From CAWHNT01 sp963830775 (GTDB lineage: Bacteria; Pseudomonadota; Alphaproteobacteria; Geminicoccales; Geminicoccaceae), in NCBI GenBank assembly GCA_963830775.1, contig CAWHNT010000032.1, forward strand, positions 62,001 through 126,000: a DNA stretch of 64,000 bases, written 5' to 3'. Both the position numbers and the translations under genes were made by a program. The notes below the pieces were generated by a model. The model was given only the letters and a program-made list of their open reading frames with translations. It ran no database searches and was not told the DNA's origin. How positions within the stretch are numbered: the stretch's first letter is position 1; every line of letters starts with the position of its first letter. Below, piece by piece: positions 27,452 to 36,736 of the stretch.

Positions 27452-28681
27452 TCATTCCTTCGCACTCCGAATTGCTCCAACCTTTTCACCAGCCTTGAGT
27501 CCGTCCAAGTAGTCCGCCCATGCCTGCATCATTTTTCGACGCTCAGGCAAGCGCTGCGCTTTGTTGTATGCCGAGCGAACCTCGTTGCGCTCAGCATGCG
27601 CGAGTTGGAGCTCTATCAAGTCCGGGTGCCATCCCTGCTCATTAAGCAATGTGCTTGCGATCGTTCGGAACCCGTGCCACGTCATCTCCGCGCCGGAGTA
27701 CCCCATGCGACGCAGCGCTGCTGTCAGAGCGTTTTCTGAAAGCGGACGATTCGGATCTGTCAGTGATGGGAAGACGTAACCATCGGGTCCGGTAAGTGCG
27801 TGGAGTTCCACCAGGATCGCCACCGCCTGTAGCGCCAGCGGCACGATGTGCACTTCCCCCATCTTCATGCGCTGGGCAGGGATCCGCCATTGCGGCGAGT
27901 CGGCTTCGAGTGTGAACTCTTGCCAGCGCGCAGCGCGTAGCTCACCTGGACGGACAAAAAGTAGCGGCGCGAGTTTGAAGGCCGCTTCGGTCGCCGGCTG
28001 ACCACTGTAGCCATCGATCGCCCGCAGGAGCTCGCCCACCTTCGCAGGCTCTGTGATCGCTGGTCGATTGCTGGTCCTGAGGGGCGCCAGTGCGCCGCGA
28101 AGGTCCTGCGTTGCATCACGCTCAGCGCGACCGGTCGCGACCGCAAATCGCATCACTTGCCCGATGCGTTGCTTCGTGCGGTGTGCAGTCTCGATCTTTC
28201 CGCGGCTCTCTAGCCGACGCAGCACTGCAAGTACGTCAGGGGCGCTAATCGCGCGGATCGGCTTCGAGCCGATGTACGGGAAGATCAGGTCATCGAACGT
28301 CCACTGCGCCTTCTCAAGCGTCTTGGCGGCGAATCCTTGCTTACCGAGCCATTCCTTGGCAATCGCCTCGAACAGTCTGCGCGCGCATCCTTCGCTGCCT
28401 TGCGCTGCGCCGACGGGTCTACCCCGTCCTCTAACTGCTTGCGCGCTTCATCTCTCTTTTGGCGCGCCCGCTTGATGGAGTACCGTCGGATATTGCCCGT
28501 GTGAGAGCAACTTCTCGATCCCACCGAACCGATACTTCTGCCGCCGAGACGCTGCATCGGGTCGCGGCTCGATAAGCAGATACAGACCATCGCCGTCGGC
28601 GACCTTGCGACGTTTGCCAGCGGCGATGACGGCCCTGATAGCCTTCTTGATGCCTGCGTCGGTCAAACGGTTCGTCGCCAT
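27452..28681 (-). pseudogene. P4-type tyrosine integrase, broken in the N-terminal half
   Basis: Integrase of the P4/CP4-57 family (about 410 codons). ATG 28681 begins MATNRLTDAGIKKAIRAV, followed by the arm domain GKRRKVADGDGLYLLI. Breaks near 28490 and 28385 interrupt the arm and core-binding domains (KRARQKRDEARKQLEDGVDP is in another frame). The catalytic domain from 28225 down is intact: Arg in FVRPGELRAARW, HGFR in EMTWHGFRTIAS, LAHAE and the Tyr in RSAYNKA. It lies just downstream of tRNA-Arg(CCT) on the same strand, the usual position for an island integrase. Confidence 0.85.
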
Positions 28682-28849
28682 CTGGGGGTATCGGACCTCG
28701 TGAAGATACCTCGATACCCCCACACTTACCCCCAGATCTCCTATGCTGTCAACGGACGGCAGCGGACGCCATCAGTCGTTTCAGACGGGATTACCTGGAG
28801 GATTTCGTGATGACAAGCGGATTTCCGCGGACGTCGTCAGAGGCAGAGC

Positions 28850-28925
28850 TGGCGCCCCCGGCCGGAGTTGAACCGACGACCTACCGCTTAGGAGGCGGTC
28901 GCTCTATCCACTGAGCTACGGGGGC
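28850..28925 (-). tRNA. tRNA-Arg(CCT)
   Basis: Complete 76-nt cloverleaf with encoded CCA. Acceptor GCCCCCG pairs with CGGGGGC; D arm AGCTCAGTGGATAGAGC; anticodon loop CTCCTAA gives CCT; T arm GTCGGTTCAACTCCGGC. It lies upstream of the integrase, on the same strand. Confidence 0.95.
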
Positions 28926-29011
28926 GTGTTGGTGGCGCAGAAATGTACCAGCTTCGACCCATCCATGGTGCGTCGTTCCCGACCGTTCGTCCGTGTGCCG
29001 AAGGCGATCAT

Positions 29012-29149
29012 CCTCACCCGCGCTTCGCGCCCTCCCCCCCAGGAGAGGGCTTCGCGACACAAATGTTCTCACAGGCCGCCGGCGGTGGCCAAGGTAGAAG
29101 CCTTCGGCTCCCCTCACCCGCGCTTCGCGCCCTCTCCCCGAGGAGAGGG
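29012..29149. repeat. Two direct copies of a 38-bp hairpin-forming repeat
   Basis: A CCTCACCCGCGCTTCGCGCC unit followed by CCTCTCC...GGAGAGGG occurs at 29012-29049 and 29112-29149; each copy can fold (GCGCTTCGCGC and CCCTC/GAGGG). Short tandem pieces follow (CTGCTGCAACTGTT twice, CGCTCAGCACTTCC twice, to 29245). The 28926-29293 gap holds no gene. Confidence 0.6.
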
Positions 29150-29293
29150 TCAGAGCTCGCTCGCTGCTGCAACTGTTTTCCCTGCTGCAACTGTTGCCGA
29201 TTCGCTCTCGCTCAGCACTTCCTATCGCTCAGCACTTCCCTACGCAAGACCCAGCGCTGATGCCTGGAGGCCGCTGCAGCCGGGCATCGCCGC

Positions 29294-30371
29294 TTACAGA
29301 CGCGGCATCGCCGCCGCCGCTAGCTTCGTGGCGCCTTCGATGTCGGTCGACGAGGTCTTGTAGACGACCTCGAGCATCTTGTCGCCTTTCGAGAAAGTAG
29401 ATCGAGCCCGAGCTGCCGGCACTCGCGCGATCCCACGGACCGTCGAGCAGGTCGCCTTCATCCGCGCCGCCGGCGACCGAGCGCACCATGCCGCCCACGC
29501 CCGCTCGCCATGTTGAACATCATCTTGCCGTCGCTCAAAGTCGGCAGGACGACGAAGACGCGATGGCCCGCGGTGTAATAAGTGCAGCTGTCGCCGTCAC
29601 CGTCCGCGAGGGATGTCGTGTCGGCGGAGCGATACGGTGGCACCGCCAACTTGCCGAGGACCGATTCTGCTTCCGCGACCGAGATGAGCTCGCACGGATC
29701 GGGCGCGCTGCCAGGCGCGTTCGGATCGGCGCCGGGCTTCGCGAACGGTGCATCCTGCAGCTTGTCGCGCACGAGTGCCGCGAGCGCTGTGATCTTCTCG
29801 CGTGGCACCTGCATCGTTTGCTCGCCGACCTGCACGGCGACGTGACCGATGCGATACACCGACAGTACCGGCAGGCCACCGACGTAGTCCCAGCCATCGG
29901 TGCGCTTCTCGGCTTTCGGCGCTTCACCGTGACCATCTTCAGAGAGCTCGCGTGCGAACAGATTGCCCATCATGCCCATCGCGGATTCAAACTCGGCGGA
30001 TCCGCTCGGATCGATCTGCACCGCAACTTCAGCGGTCGCGTCTCCGCTGATGCGTACGGGATAGACGCAGGCGGAACGTCTTGATCATCGGGCGCGGACT
30101 TTCGGCGTTCCGTCCGAGTCGCGGCTCACCAGCGAGCGGGCCGAGCACCGCTTCGACGTCCGCGCGCTTCAGCCAATCGCATGCCGCGACGAGCGTTGCG
30201 TCTTGATCGTCGGCCGCTGAATCTTGAGTCCAGTTTCGGCCCGCGCCTGCGGCGCACCGGCGCCTGCGTCATGCGGATGTCGTCGCCTCGCCTTGCTTCC
30301 CGCCGCACGCATTCAGTGCTCCGGCAGTGACGATAGGCGGCGATGGCGAGTGAAATTCTGGATGCTTGCAT
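29294..30371 (-). pseudogene. Predicted exported lipoprotein of unknown function, frame broken
   Basis: About 359 codons in several frames. The start MQASRISLAIAA (ATG 30371) looks like a signal peptide with a possible lipobox Cys in the next frame. Middle part (29458-30021 frame): VGGLPVLSVYRIGHVAVQVGE, DPCELISVAEAESVLGKLAV and DGDSCTYYTAGHRVFVVLP. C-terminal part: GGMVRSVAGGADEGDLLDGP ending KLAAAAMPRL at 29294. The CELIS...LG...CTY pattern recalls periplasmic ligand-binding lipoproteins such as DUF3558, but I cannot assign a function. Confidence 0.5.
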
Positions 30372-30387
30372 GTGTGGTCTCATGACG

Positions 30388-30510
30388 TTACTTGCCTACC
30401 TCGGGCACTTCGAAGTTGAACTTGAGGGGTCGGGTGTCGGCCTGGCTCGCGGCACGCACGTGATCGTGGCGGCGGTTCTCGTGCAGTTGCGAACCGCGTA
30501 TGCGCTTCAT
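30388..30510 (-). CDS. Small hypothetical ORF (40 aa)
   Basis: MKRIRGSQLHENRRHD to PLKFNFEVPEVGK. The ATG overlaps the stop of the upstream exported-protein gene (ATGA) and the stop is 17 bp before the next lipoprotein start, so the spacing fits an operon member. It has no recognisable motif and may instead be a frameshift fragment. Confidence 0.3.
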   Translation of the reverse strand: MKRIRGSQLHENRRHDHVRAASQADTRPLKFNFEVPEVGK

Positions 30511-31043
30511 CGTCCGTACTCCCGAACGACGCGCAGGCAGTCGATCACACCCTGGAGCTTCGCGCCGCCGGCGGTCTCGCCGGAGAATGTCAGTTTCGCG
30601 GTATCGCCACGCTGCTCGAGCTATTACCGAGCCGCGGCCTGTCATTCCGACCTTGGTGCGCTCGTCCAGCTGGTATGCGCTCGAGCACTGCATCGGGGCG
30701 AGTGTCGATCGCATACGTTGTGCTCGCGGTCTCAGGTCGTGTGCCGCGCGCCTTGCGTATCGGCGACGACCAGCTCCACCTGAAACTGCGTCAGCACTGC
30801 GATGCTGGGAATGTCGATTGCGAGCAGCGATTTCTCTGCCGAGAACACAGCGTTGAAGGCCGAAGCTCCCTTGCCCGGCGACGCAATCGTGCATGGACCA
30901 GGCGAGGCGAAGGCATAGGTGCCGGCATGCGGCCCGCTATCGACCGTCACGCGAGCGGTACTGGAGACAACGTCAGCGCCAGCGACGCAAGCCACGAGAG
31001 ACACAGCCGTAGCGGCCGACATGCTCAGCACGAATCTGCTCAT
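30507..31043 (-). pseudogene. Hypothetical secreted protein, frame broken
   Basis: About 178 codons. The signal peptide MSRFVLSMSAATAVSLVACVAGA is clear; after cleavage comes ARVTVDSGPHAGTYAFASPG and SAFNAVFSAEKSLLAIDIPSI. A break near 30730 leads to a frame with STLAPMQCSSAYQLDERTKV; a second near 30610 gives the C-terminus GVIDCLRVVREYGR at 30507. Probably a periplasmic or outer-membrane-anchored protein; family not recognised. Confidence 0.45.
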
Positions 31044-31516
31044 CAGCGCACACCTCGGGCCTCGGCACATGGACGAACGATCTCCACGCGGCGGTTACGA
31101 GCGCGACCCTCGAGCGTGTCGTTCGATTCACGCGGCTGTGACAGTCTCGGGACCGGCACCGGAGGCGGCCGGCGCTGAGGTGAGGCCACCACAGAAAACG
31201 ACAATCGTCGCCACACTCTCGAGCCAGGCGCTGCATCGGGTCCTTCTGTTCAAGACAGCCATCCAGAGACACATCCGAGGGACTGGGCCGTCCTCAGTGA
31301 AGACGCAGGAAGCCGTAGCCTCATGCCATGTACGAAAGGGTCATCGAAAGCGCGGGGCCGGCGTAAGGCTGTGATAACGTAGGCCCAAGAACGACGACCC
31401 GCGCCAGATGCGCGGGTCAGACACGCGCGGTAGTTGTACGCCGGCGTGAGGCGGACGTGCAGGGCTGGAATGCGGTGGGCAAGTCGCGTTCCTGCGAACA
31501 GGGGACGCGTCGAGCG
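31044..31516. other. Intergenic region without recognisable gene
   Basis: About 470 bp between the divergent secreted-protein gene and the sigma-factor gene. Several open frames cross it but none has a recognisable start, family feature or codon pattern. It presumably holds the promoters of both units. Confidence 0.5.
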
Positions 31517-32065
31517 ATGAGTGAAGTGACGGTGCTGTTGAACGCCGCGCGCGGGGGCGATGCGACCGCGGCGGATCGCCTTTTCAGTCTGTTGTACGAC
31601 GACCTGCGTCAGCTCGCCCGCGCGCGGTTGCGCCGCAACGGCAGCATCACCCTGCTCGACACCACGTCGCTCGTCCACGAGTCGTATCTCCGTCTCTTCA
31701 AGGGCGCGTCACTCGAAGCCCAGGACAAGGGACACTTTCTCGCGTACGCCGCACAAGTCATGCGCTCGGTCGTGGTGGACTTCGTCCGCCGCCGTGCCGC
31801 CGAGCGACGCGGCGGCAACGCGACGCACCTGGATCTCGACGCACAGCCGATCGCCGCTGATCCCGGCGAACAGGAGATCCTGCGCGTACACGAAGCGCTC
31901 GAGGAGCTCAAGGCGATCGATGAGCGCCTCGTGCGAGTCGTGGAGATGCGCTACTTCGCCGGCATGACGGAGAACGAGGTCGCCGATGCACTGCATCTGA
32001 GCGTGCGTTCCGTCGCGCGCGACTGGGAAAAGGCGCGCCTGTTTCTTGCGAGCACTTTGAGCTGA
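31517..32065 (+). CDS. ECF-type RNA polymerase sigma factor (TIGR02999-like)
   Basis: Sigma-70 ECF-like factor, 182 residues from ATG 31517; an earlier in-frame ATG at 31457 has no supporting features. Seen: region 2 (LLYDDLRQLARARLRRNG, STTSLVHESYLRLF-like core, FLAYAAQVMRSVVVDFVRRRAAERRGG) and region 4 (VVEMRYFAGMTENEVADALHLSVRSVARDWEKAR). This subgroup is usually paired with a Ser/Thr kinase carrying TPR repeats in place of an anti-sigma factor, exactly as seen 283 bp downstream. Confidence 0.92.
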   Translation: MSEVTVLLNAARGGDATAADRLFSLLYDDLRQLARARLRRNGSITLLDTTSLVHESYLRLFKGASLEAQDKGHFLAYAAQVMRSVVVDFVRRRAAERRGGNATHLDLDAQPIAADPGEQEILRVHEALEELKAIDERLVRVVEMRYFAGMTENEVADALHLSVRSVARDWEKARLFLASTLS

Positions 32066-32170
32066 CAATGGCATGTCTGCCAACGAAAATGCGTCTATCT
32101 ACTCTGGCGATCCGCGGACGAATGAGCGCAACAATTTCTTCGAAAGCGCAGACTCGGAAATAACAGATGA

Positions 32171-32272
32171 CCTCTCGCCAAGCACGCGAAGCACGCCAAG
32201 CAAGACAATCATGATTTTCAGTTCTTCTTTCTTCCTTGGCGTACTTCGCGCCTTTGCGAGAGATCCTCCATC
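32171..32272. repeat. Palindromic intergenic repeat (hairpin), intact copy
   Basis: Left arm CTCTCGCCAAGCACGCGAAG with CACGCCAAG following is complementary, with few mismatches, to the right arm CTTGGCGTACTTCGCGCCTTT followed by GCGAGAG; the loop is AT-rich. A related copy is split by the IS110-family element (arms at 38941-38970 and 40555-40585). Confidence 0.65.
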
Positions 32273-32347
32273 GCTCGTGCGGTTTCCCTGCAGGGCGTGC
32301 TACTGAGACTGCGGCCACGCATCACTAGTTACCGCAGCGCCTCTCAC

Positions 32348-35107
32348 ATGCAAAAGCTTGCGCCAGCCGAATGGAAGCAGGTGTTCGAGCTCCTCGACAC
32401 CGCGCTCGAGTTGCCGGCTGAAGAACGTACCGACTGGCTGAACCATCTGGGGAGCGATGCCGCTCCACTCAAGGGTGCGCTCGCCGAGCTGCTCGCGAAG
32501 CACGCTTCGAAGGAAACCGACGAATTCCTCAAGGCCCTGCCATCGCTGCAAACGCTGGAGCGGGACACAACCCACGTGATCGATGGCGCGCCGCGCGCCG
32601 GGGAGCAGATCGGACCTTACAAGCTGCTGCATGAGATCGGGCGCGGCGGCATGGGCAGCGTGTGGTTAGCGGAACGCATCGATGGAACGTTCAAACGCAA
32701 GGTCGCACTGAAACTTCCGCACCTCACATGGCTCGGCGGACTCTCCGAGCGAATGGCGCGCGAACGCAATCTTCTTGCGACGCTCGAACATCCCAACATT
32801 GCACGACTGTACGACGCCGGCTTCGACGAATCCGGTCGGCCCTTCATGGCAATGGAATACGTCGAGGGCCGCCCCATCAACGTCTACAGTCGCGAGCGAG
32901 GCCTGACGCTCAACCAGTGTCTCGGTCTCATTCTTCAAGTCGCGCGTGCGGTCACACACGCGCACGCACGTCTCGTCGTGCACCGCGACCTCAAGCCGGC
33001 GAACATCCTCGTCGGGCCGGACGGCACGGTGCACCTGCTCGATTTCGGGATCGGCAAGCTGCTCACGGGCGAAGGCACGGATGAGAGCTCGCAGACCCAG
33101 TTTGCGACACGCGCCCTGACACCCGACTACGCCTCGCCTGAACAGATCATGGGGATGCCGATCGGCACGGCGAGCGACATCTACTCCCTCGGTGTCGTGT
33201 GCTACGAGTTGCTCGCGGGTGTCAAACCGTATCGCCTCGAACGACAGACCGCCGCGGCACTCGAGGAAGCGATCATGGAGGTCGATCCGCCTCTGGCAAG
33301 CGCAGCGGCGACGGCTCCCGAGCGCCGCAAGCTGCTGCGTGGCGATCTCGACGCGATCCTGAATCGCGCCCTCAAGAAGGAACCCTCGGATCGTTATGCA
33401 ACGGTGGACGCATTCGCGCAGGACATCGAGCGCTACTTTCGCGGAACACCAGTACAGGCGCGCCCCGACAGTCGGGCATATCGGTTCGCGAAATTCGTGC
33501 GCCGCCATCGTGCGGGCGCGCTCGCGACCGTCGTTGCAGTCATTGCCGTCGTGGGCGGCGCGAGCGTCGCTGTGTGGCAGGCGCGCGAGGCGCGCGCCCA
33601 GGCACAACGCAGCGCGATCGAACGCAACGTCGCGCGTCGCGCCGCCGCGCGCGAGGAAGCCGTGCGGCTCTATCTCACGCGCATGTTTCGCGCCTCGGTT
33701 GCCGACGACGGCCAGGGCTCGGGCACGACTGCCAAAGCCATGCTCGATCGCAGCGCGCAACGCGTGCTCAAGGAGTATCGCGACGACCCCTACATGGCGG
33801 GCAAGGTCGTCGAAACGCTGGCCGATCTCTACGCCGCGCTGGAAGACGCGGAAGGCCAGGCCCCGCTGCTCGAGGGCTTTCTCGCGCAGGCGGGGCCGGA
33901 GGCTGACCCTGAAGCGCTCGCGCTCGTGCGACAGAAGCTCGCCAACGTCGAGCTCGTGCGAGGACACGTCGACAAGGCGTCCGCGCTCCTCGATCCTGCG
34001 GAAGCGTTCTGGGCGAAGGATCCACGGCGCTATGCGGAGCAACTGCTCGAAGGTCTGGCGGTACGCGGACGCCTGCAACGCTCGCAGGGCGATATCGAGG
34101 GCTCGATTGCGACCTACGAGCAGGCTGTACGGGCGCGCACGCTGCACTCGGGACTCAATCATTCCGAGACCGCGATTCTTTATAACTCACTCGCGATCAG
34201 CTACACCGCTGCGAATCGACTCGAGGACGCCCTCAAGGCCTATCGTCAGGCGCTTGCGATCCAGCAGGCGCTCGGCCATGCGGACGACATCGATGCACTG
34301 ATCATGCGCGGCAATGTCGGCACGCTCGCGTTCCGGGTTGGACGCATCGCCGAGGCCGAGACCGCCTTGAAGAGTGCGTACGAAGGACAGCGTGCACTGT
34401 CGGGCGACTCTGCCGCGGTTGCGGCCTCCATGGGACTGTATGGCGTAACCCAGACTTTGCGTGGCCGCACGGATGAGGCGATCGCGACGCTACGGACGGC
34501 CGAACAGATGGCGATCAAATTCGCGGGCATCGCAAGTCCCCTTTGCGTCCAGAACCGCCTGTTCCTGACGGACGCCCTTTGGGCCGCGGGGCGGCGCGAC
34601 GAAGCCACCGCCCTCCTCGCCGAGAATCTCCGACGAGCACAGGCGCAATTCGGACCGAACAGCATATTCGCGCAGCGCGCACAAACGATCGAGGCACGTT
34701 TCGCGCGCGAGCGCGGGGCACCTGAGCGCGCGATCGCGCAGCTCGAGCCGAACATCGACGTACTCCGAAAGGCAGGACCCATTGCGCAGCTCCAGCTGGC
34801 ACAAGCACTCACGGTCTATGGCGACGCGCTCGTCGCGCTGGGCCGGGCCGGCGATGCAATTGCCCCGCTCTCCGAGGCCGTCACCATCGATGAAAAGCTG
34901 CTGTGGTCCGACAGCTGGGAGCTCGCTGTGGCGCGCGGTCGTCTGGGCGAGGCGTTGGTGCGTACGCGCGATCCGGACGGAGAGAGACTCCTCGCCCGCG
35001 CCGCGCTGACACTCGAGAGTCAGCTGGGGGCCGAGCATCCTTATACGCGCCGCGCGCGCGAAGCCGCGCGCGCGGCGCAGCTGACCGCGCTAGTGAGTCG
35101 TGAGTAG
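32348..35107 (+). CDS. Membrane Ser/Thr protein kinase with C-terminal TPR domain
   Basis: Hanks-type kinase, 919 residues. Seen: glycine loop EIGRGGMGSVW (97-107), catalytic Lys122 in VALKLP, HRDLKPAN at 212-219, DFG at 232-234, and the activation segment through TPDYASPEQI. A single membrane helix (about 395-415, ALATVVAVIAVVGGASVAVW) follows, then many TPR units (for example AILYNSLAISYTAANRLEDALKAYRQALAI). ATG 32348 is preferred to the frame's earlier ATG. Its placement after the sigma factor suggests it controls that factor, as proposed for these pairs. Confidence 0.92.
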   Translation: MQKLAPAEWKQVFELLDTALELPAEERTDWLNHLGSDAAPLKGALAELLAKHASKETDEFLKALPSLQTLERDTTHVIDGAPRAGEQIGPYKLLHEIGRGGMGSVWLAERIDGTFKRKVALKLPHLTWLGGLSERMARERNLLATLEHPNIARLYDAGFDESGRPFMAMEYVEGRPINVYSRERGLTLNQCLGLILQVARAVTHAHARLVVHRDLKPANILVGPDGTVHLLDFGIGKLLTGEGTDESSQTQFATRALTPDYASPEQIMGMPIGTASDIYSLGVVCYELLAGVKPYRLERQTAAALEEAIMEVDPPLASAAATAPERRKLLRGDLDAILNRALKKEPSDRYATVDAFAQDIERYFRGTPVQARPDSRAYRFAKFVRRHRAGALATVVAVIAVVGGASVAVWQAREARAQAQRSAIERNVARRAAAREEAVRLYLTRMFRASVADDGQGSGTTAKAMLDRSAQRVLKEYRDDPYMAGKVVETLADLYAALEDAEGQAPLLEGFLAQAGPEADPEALALVRQKLANVELVRGHVDKASALLDPAEAFWAKDPRRYAEQLLEGLAVRGRLQRSQGDIEGSIATYEQAVRARTLHSGLNHSETAILYNSLAISYTAANRLEDALKAYRQALAIQQALGHADDIDALIMRGNVGTLAFRVGRIAEAETALKSAYEGQRALSGDSAAVAASMGLYGVTQTLRGRTDEAIATLRTAEQMAIKFAGIASPLCVQNRLFLTDALWAAGRRDEATALLAENLRRAQAQFGPNSIFAQRAQTIEARFARERGAPERAIAQLEPNIDVLRKAGPIAQLQLAQALTVYGDALVALGRAGDAIAPLSEAVTIDEKLLWSDSWELAVARGRLGEALVRTRDPDGERLLARAALTLESQLGAEHPYTRRAREAARAAQLTALVSRE

Positions 35108-35241
35108 TCGAGTAGTGAGTGGTCAGAAACTGACCCGGCAGCGACTGCTGCCTGCACGTCGGAGTAGCGCATGAGAGATGTAGCGGGGCAGCGAAGCGAG
35201 CCGCGTTCATGGTCTGACCATTCACTACTCACGACTCACAG
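35095..35241. repeat. GTGAGTC-type inverted repeat at the kinase 3' end
   Basis: GTGAGTCGTGAGTAGT...GTGAGTGGTCAGA (about 35093-35127) and its complement TCTGACCATTCACTACTCACGACTCAC (35213-35240) flank about 85 bp. It lies between the convergent kinase and M48-like genes and could act as a bidirectional terminator. Confidence 0.55.
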
Positions 35242-36711
35242 TAACCGCCTCCTCTTACCTGGCCGAGCCCACCTGAGGAACACGTGCAGAGCGCCCACCG
35301 GTAGACCGAGGAATAGCATCGACAGCGCAACCGAGACCCATGCGAGCATCGGAAGGAGCATCGCGCCGAGCATGCCAGCGATCGACAACAGCACACCGAC
35401 GACGATCGTCATTCCCAGGGGAAGTCGCCGCGGCTCGCGCTTGAACGTGACGGTCGATCCCAGCTTCTGCAGCGCCGTGAGGCGACGCTCGAGCGACGGA
35501 AACATCGGCACCATCGTGCCGAACTTGCCACCAGCGCCGCGCTGACTCACAGACAAGTGATCGGCCCACGAGTCGATCGTTCCGCCGCCTCCCAATTTCT
35601 GCAGTGCATGGCTCAACGTGTCCGGGTCGCGCGTCAAGCGCACGGCTGTTGCATCGGCGAGGTACTTCCGCTGACGCCACGCGAACGCGAGCATCGACCC
35701 GAGGAAGAATTGACTCACGATGCCGCCGAAGAACCCCGTCATGACGACCGGGCCCATCAGCATCATCTTGGCGCCGGCTCGGATCTTTTCCACGACCGTG
35801 GTCGGCTCCTTGTTCTGCGCCTGAGGTCGATTCTTCTCCTCCTCCGTCGGAGCGAACGGATCATGGATCATCGCCATGAGCTTCCGAGCGCCGGCCTTCG
35901 TCGGCATGACCAGGGGCCGGGCCATCGCCGCGACCGAGGACGCGCTGTCCGTGCGATCAGGTGACAACACCGACGTGAGACGCGCGAGCACACCGAAGAA
36001 GCACAGCACGAGGCTCGAACGCAGGCCGATCGCCACATCGCCGTTCGCGAGCGAACCGACAAGATGAGCAGCCACGCCCTGCAGCTCGGATCGATTGAGC
36101 CGCGACAGCAACGATTCAGAGATTGCGATGGTTGCGTGCGCGTCGTCCGTCCCAATGATCGCCGCATTGTGGCCGTGCTTCGTCACGAGCAGCCGCGGGG
36201 GCGCGAGGCCGGCCGCGATCGACATCTCGCTGACGACGTTCGCAAAGCGTTGCTCGGCGAGCATCTGCGAGTTCGGCGGCCGTGCTGAGAGCTCGACTGC
36301 ATCAAGCGTTGCTGCCTGATGCAGCGCCCGGTTCAGCGCAAGAAGCAGCACGCTCACCCAGATGACGCCGGGTGCTACGGCGAGAACGCCGAAGCGGACC
36401 CAGGCGGCGGTCGAGACCTCGTTGGCTTGAAGCGCGTCGATGACGTTGAAGACACCGCCCAGCACGTTGGGCGCCGGCACGATGATGTTGACGAGGTCGA
36501 AAACGATCCCGATGACCGCGTAAAAGAGTGGCGCGGTCAGTACGCCGACGACCAGGGTGGCAATGGAAATCGCGATGCCGCTGACCGCAGTGACGCGCCA
36601 GGACATCCGGCGATGCCGTGCGATGGCTGCAAAGAAACTCTCACGCTCGGCTGCTGAGAATTGTGTCCAGTCGTGCCCGTCGTCGTAGAGATCTGCCGAG
36701 GTGGTCGCCAT
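35236..36711 (-). CDS. M48-like membrane protein lacking the zinc-protease motif
   Basis: 491 residues from ATG 36711. Resembles HtpX/M48 peptidases in layout: N-terminal membrane helices, then LLVTKHGHNAAIIGTDDAHATIAISESLLSRL, the motif region LQGVAAHLVGSLANGD, a helix pair (MLMGPVVMTGFFGGIVSQFFLG), and WRQRKYLADATAVRLTRDPDTLSHALQKLGGG. The normal HExxH is HLVGS here (first His at about residue 216 kept; Glu and second His lost), and the third ligand Glu of the (R)E(x)xAD segment is Lys. Peptidase activity is therefore not expected. A paralogue lies directly upstream with the same changes. Confidence 0.8.
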   Translation of the reverse strand: MATTSADLYDDGHDWTQFSAAERESFFAAIARHRRMSWRVTAVSGIAISIATLVVGVLTAPLFYAVIGIVFDLVNIIVPAPNVLGGVFNVIDALQANEVSTAAWVRFGVLAVAPGVIWVSVLLLALNRALHQAATLDAVELSARPPNSQMLAEQRFANVVSEMSIAAGLAPPRLLVTKHGHNAAIIGTDDAHATIAISESLLSRLNRSELQGVAAHLVGSLANGDVAIGLRSSLVLCFFGVLARLTSVLSPDRTDSASSVAAMARPLVMPTKAGARKLMAMIHDPFAPTEEEKNRPQAQNKEPTTVVEKIRAGAKMMLMGPVVMTGFFGGIVSQFFLGSMLAFAWRQRKYLADATAVRLTRDPDTLSHALQKLGGGGTIDSWADHLSVSQRGAGGKFGTMVPMFPSLERRLTALQKLGSTVTFKREPRRLPLGMTIVVGVLLSIAGMLGAMLLPMLAWVSVALSMLFLGLPVGALHVFLRWARPGKRRRLL

Positions 36712-36736
36712 GCGCTCGTCTTGTGAGGGTGTTGCG

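Noticed and set aside
29012..29149. Repeats considered as a CRISPR array
   Set aside because: Only two copies, about 100 bp apart, with internal hairpins and no spacer-like series or cas genes.
32666..34162. A 498-residue minus-strand frame opposite the Ser/Thr kinase
   Set aside because: It is the antisense shadow of a well-conserved kinase-TPR gene and has no recognisable motif.
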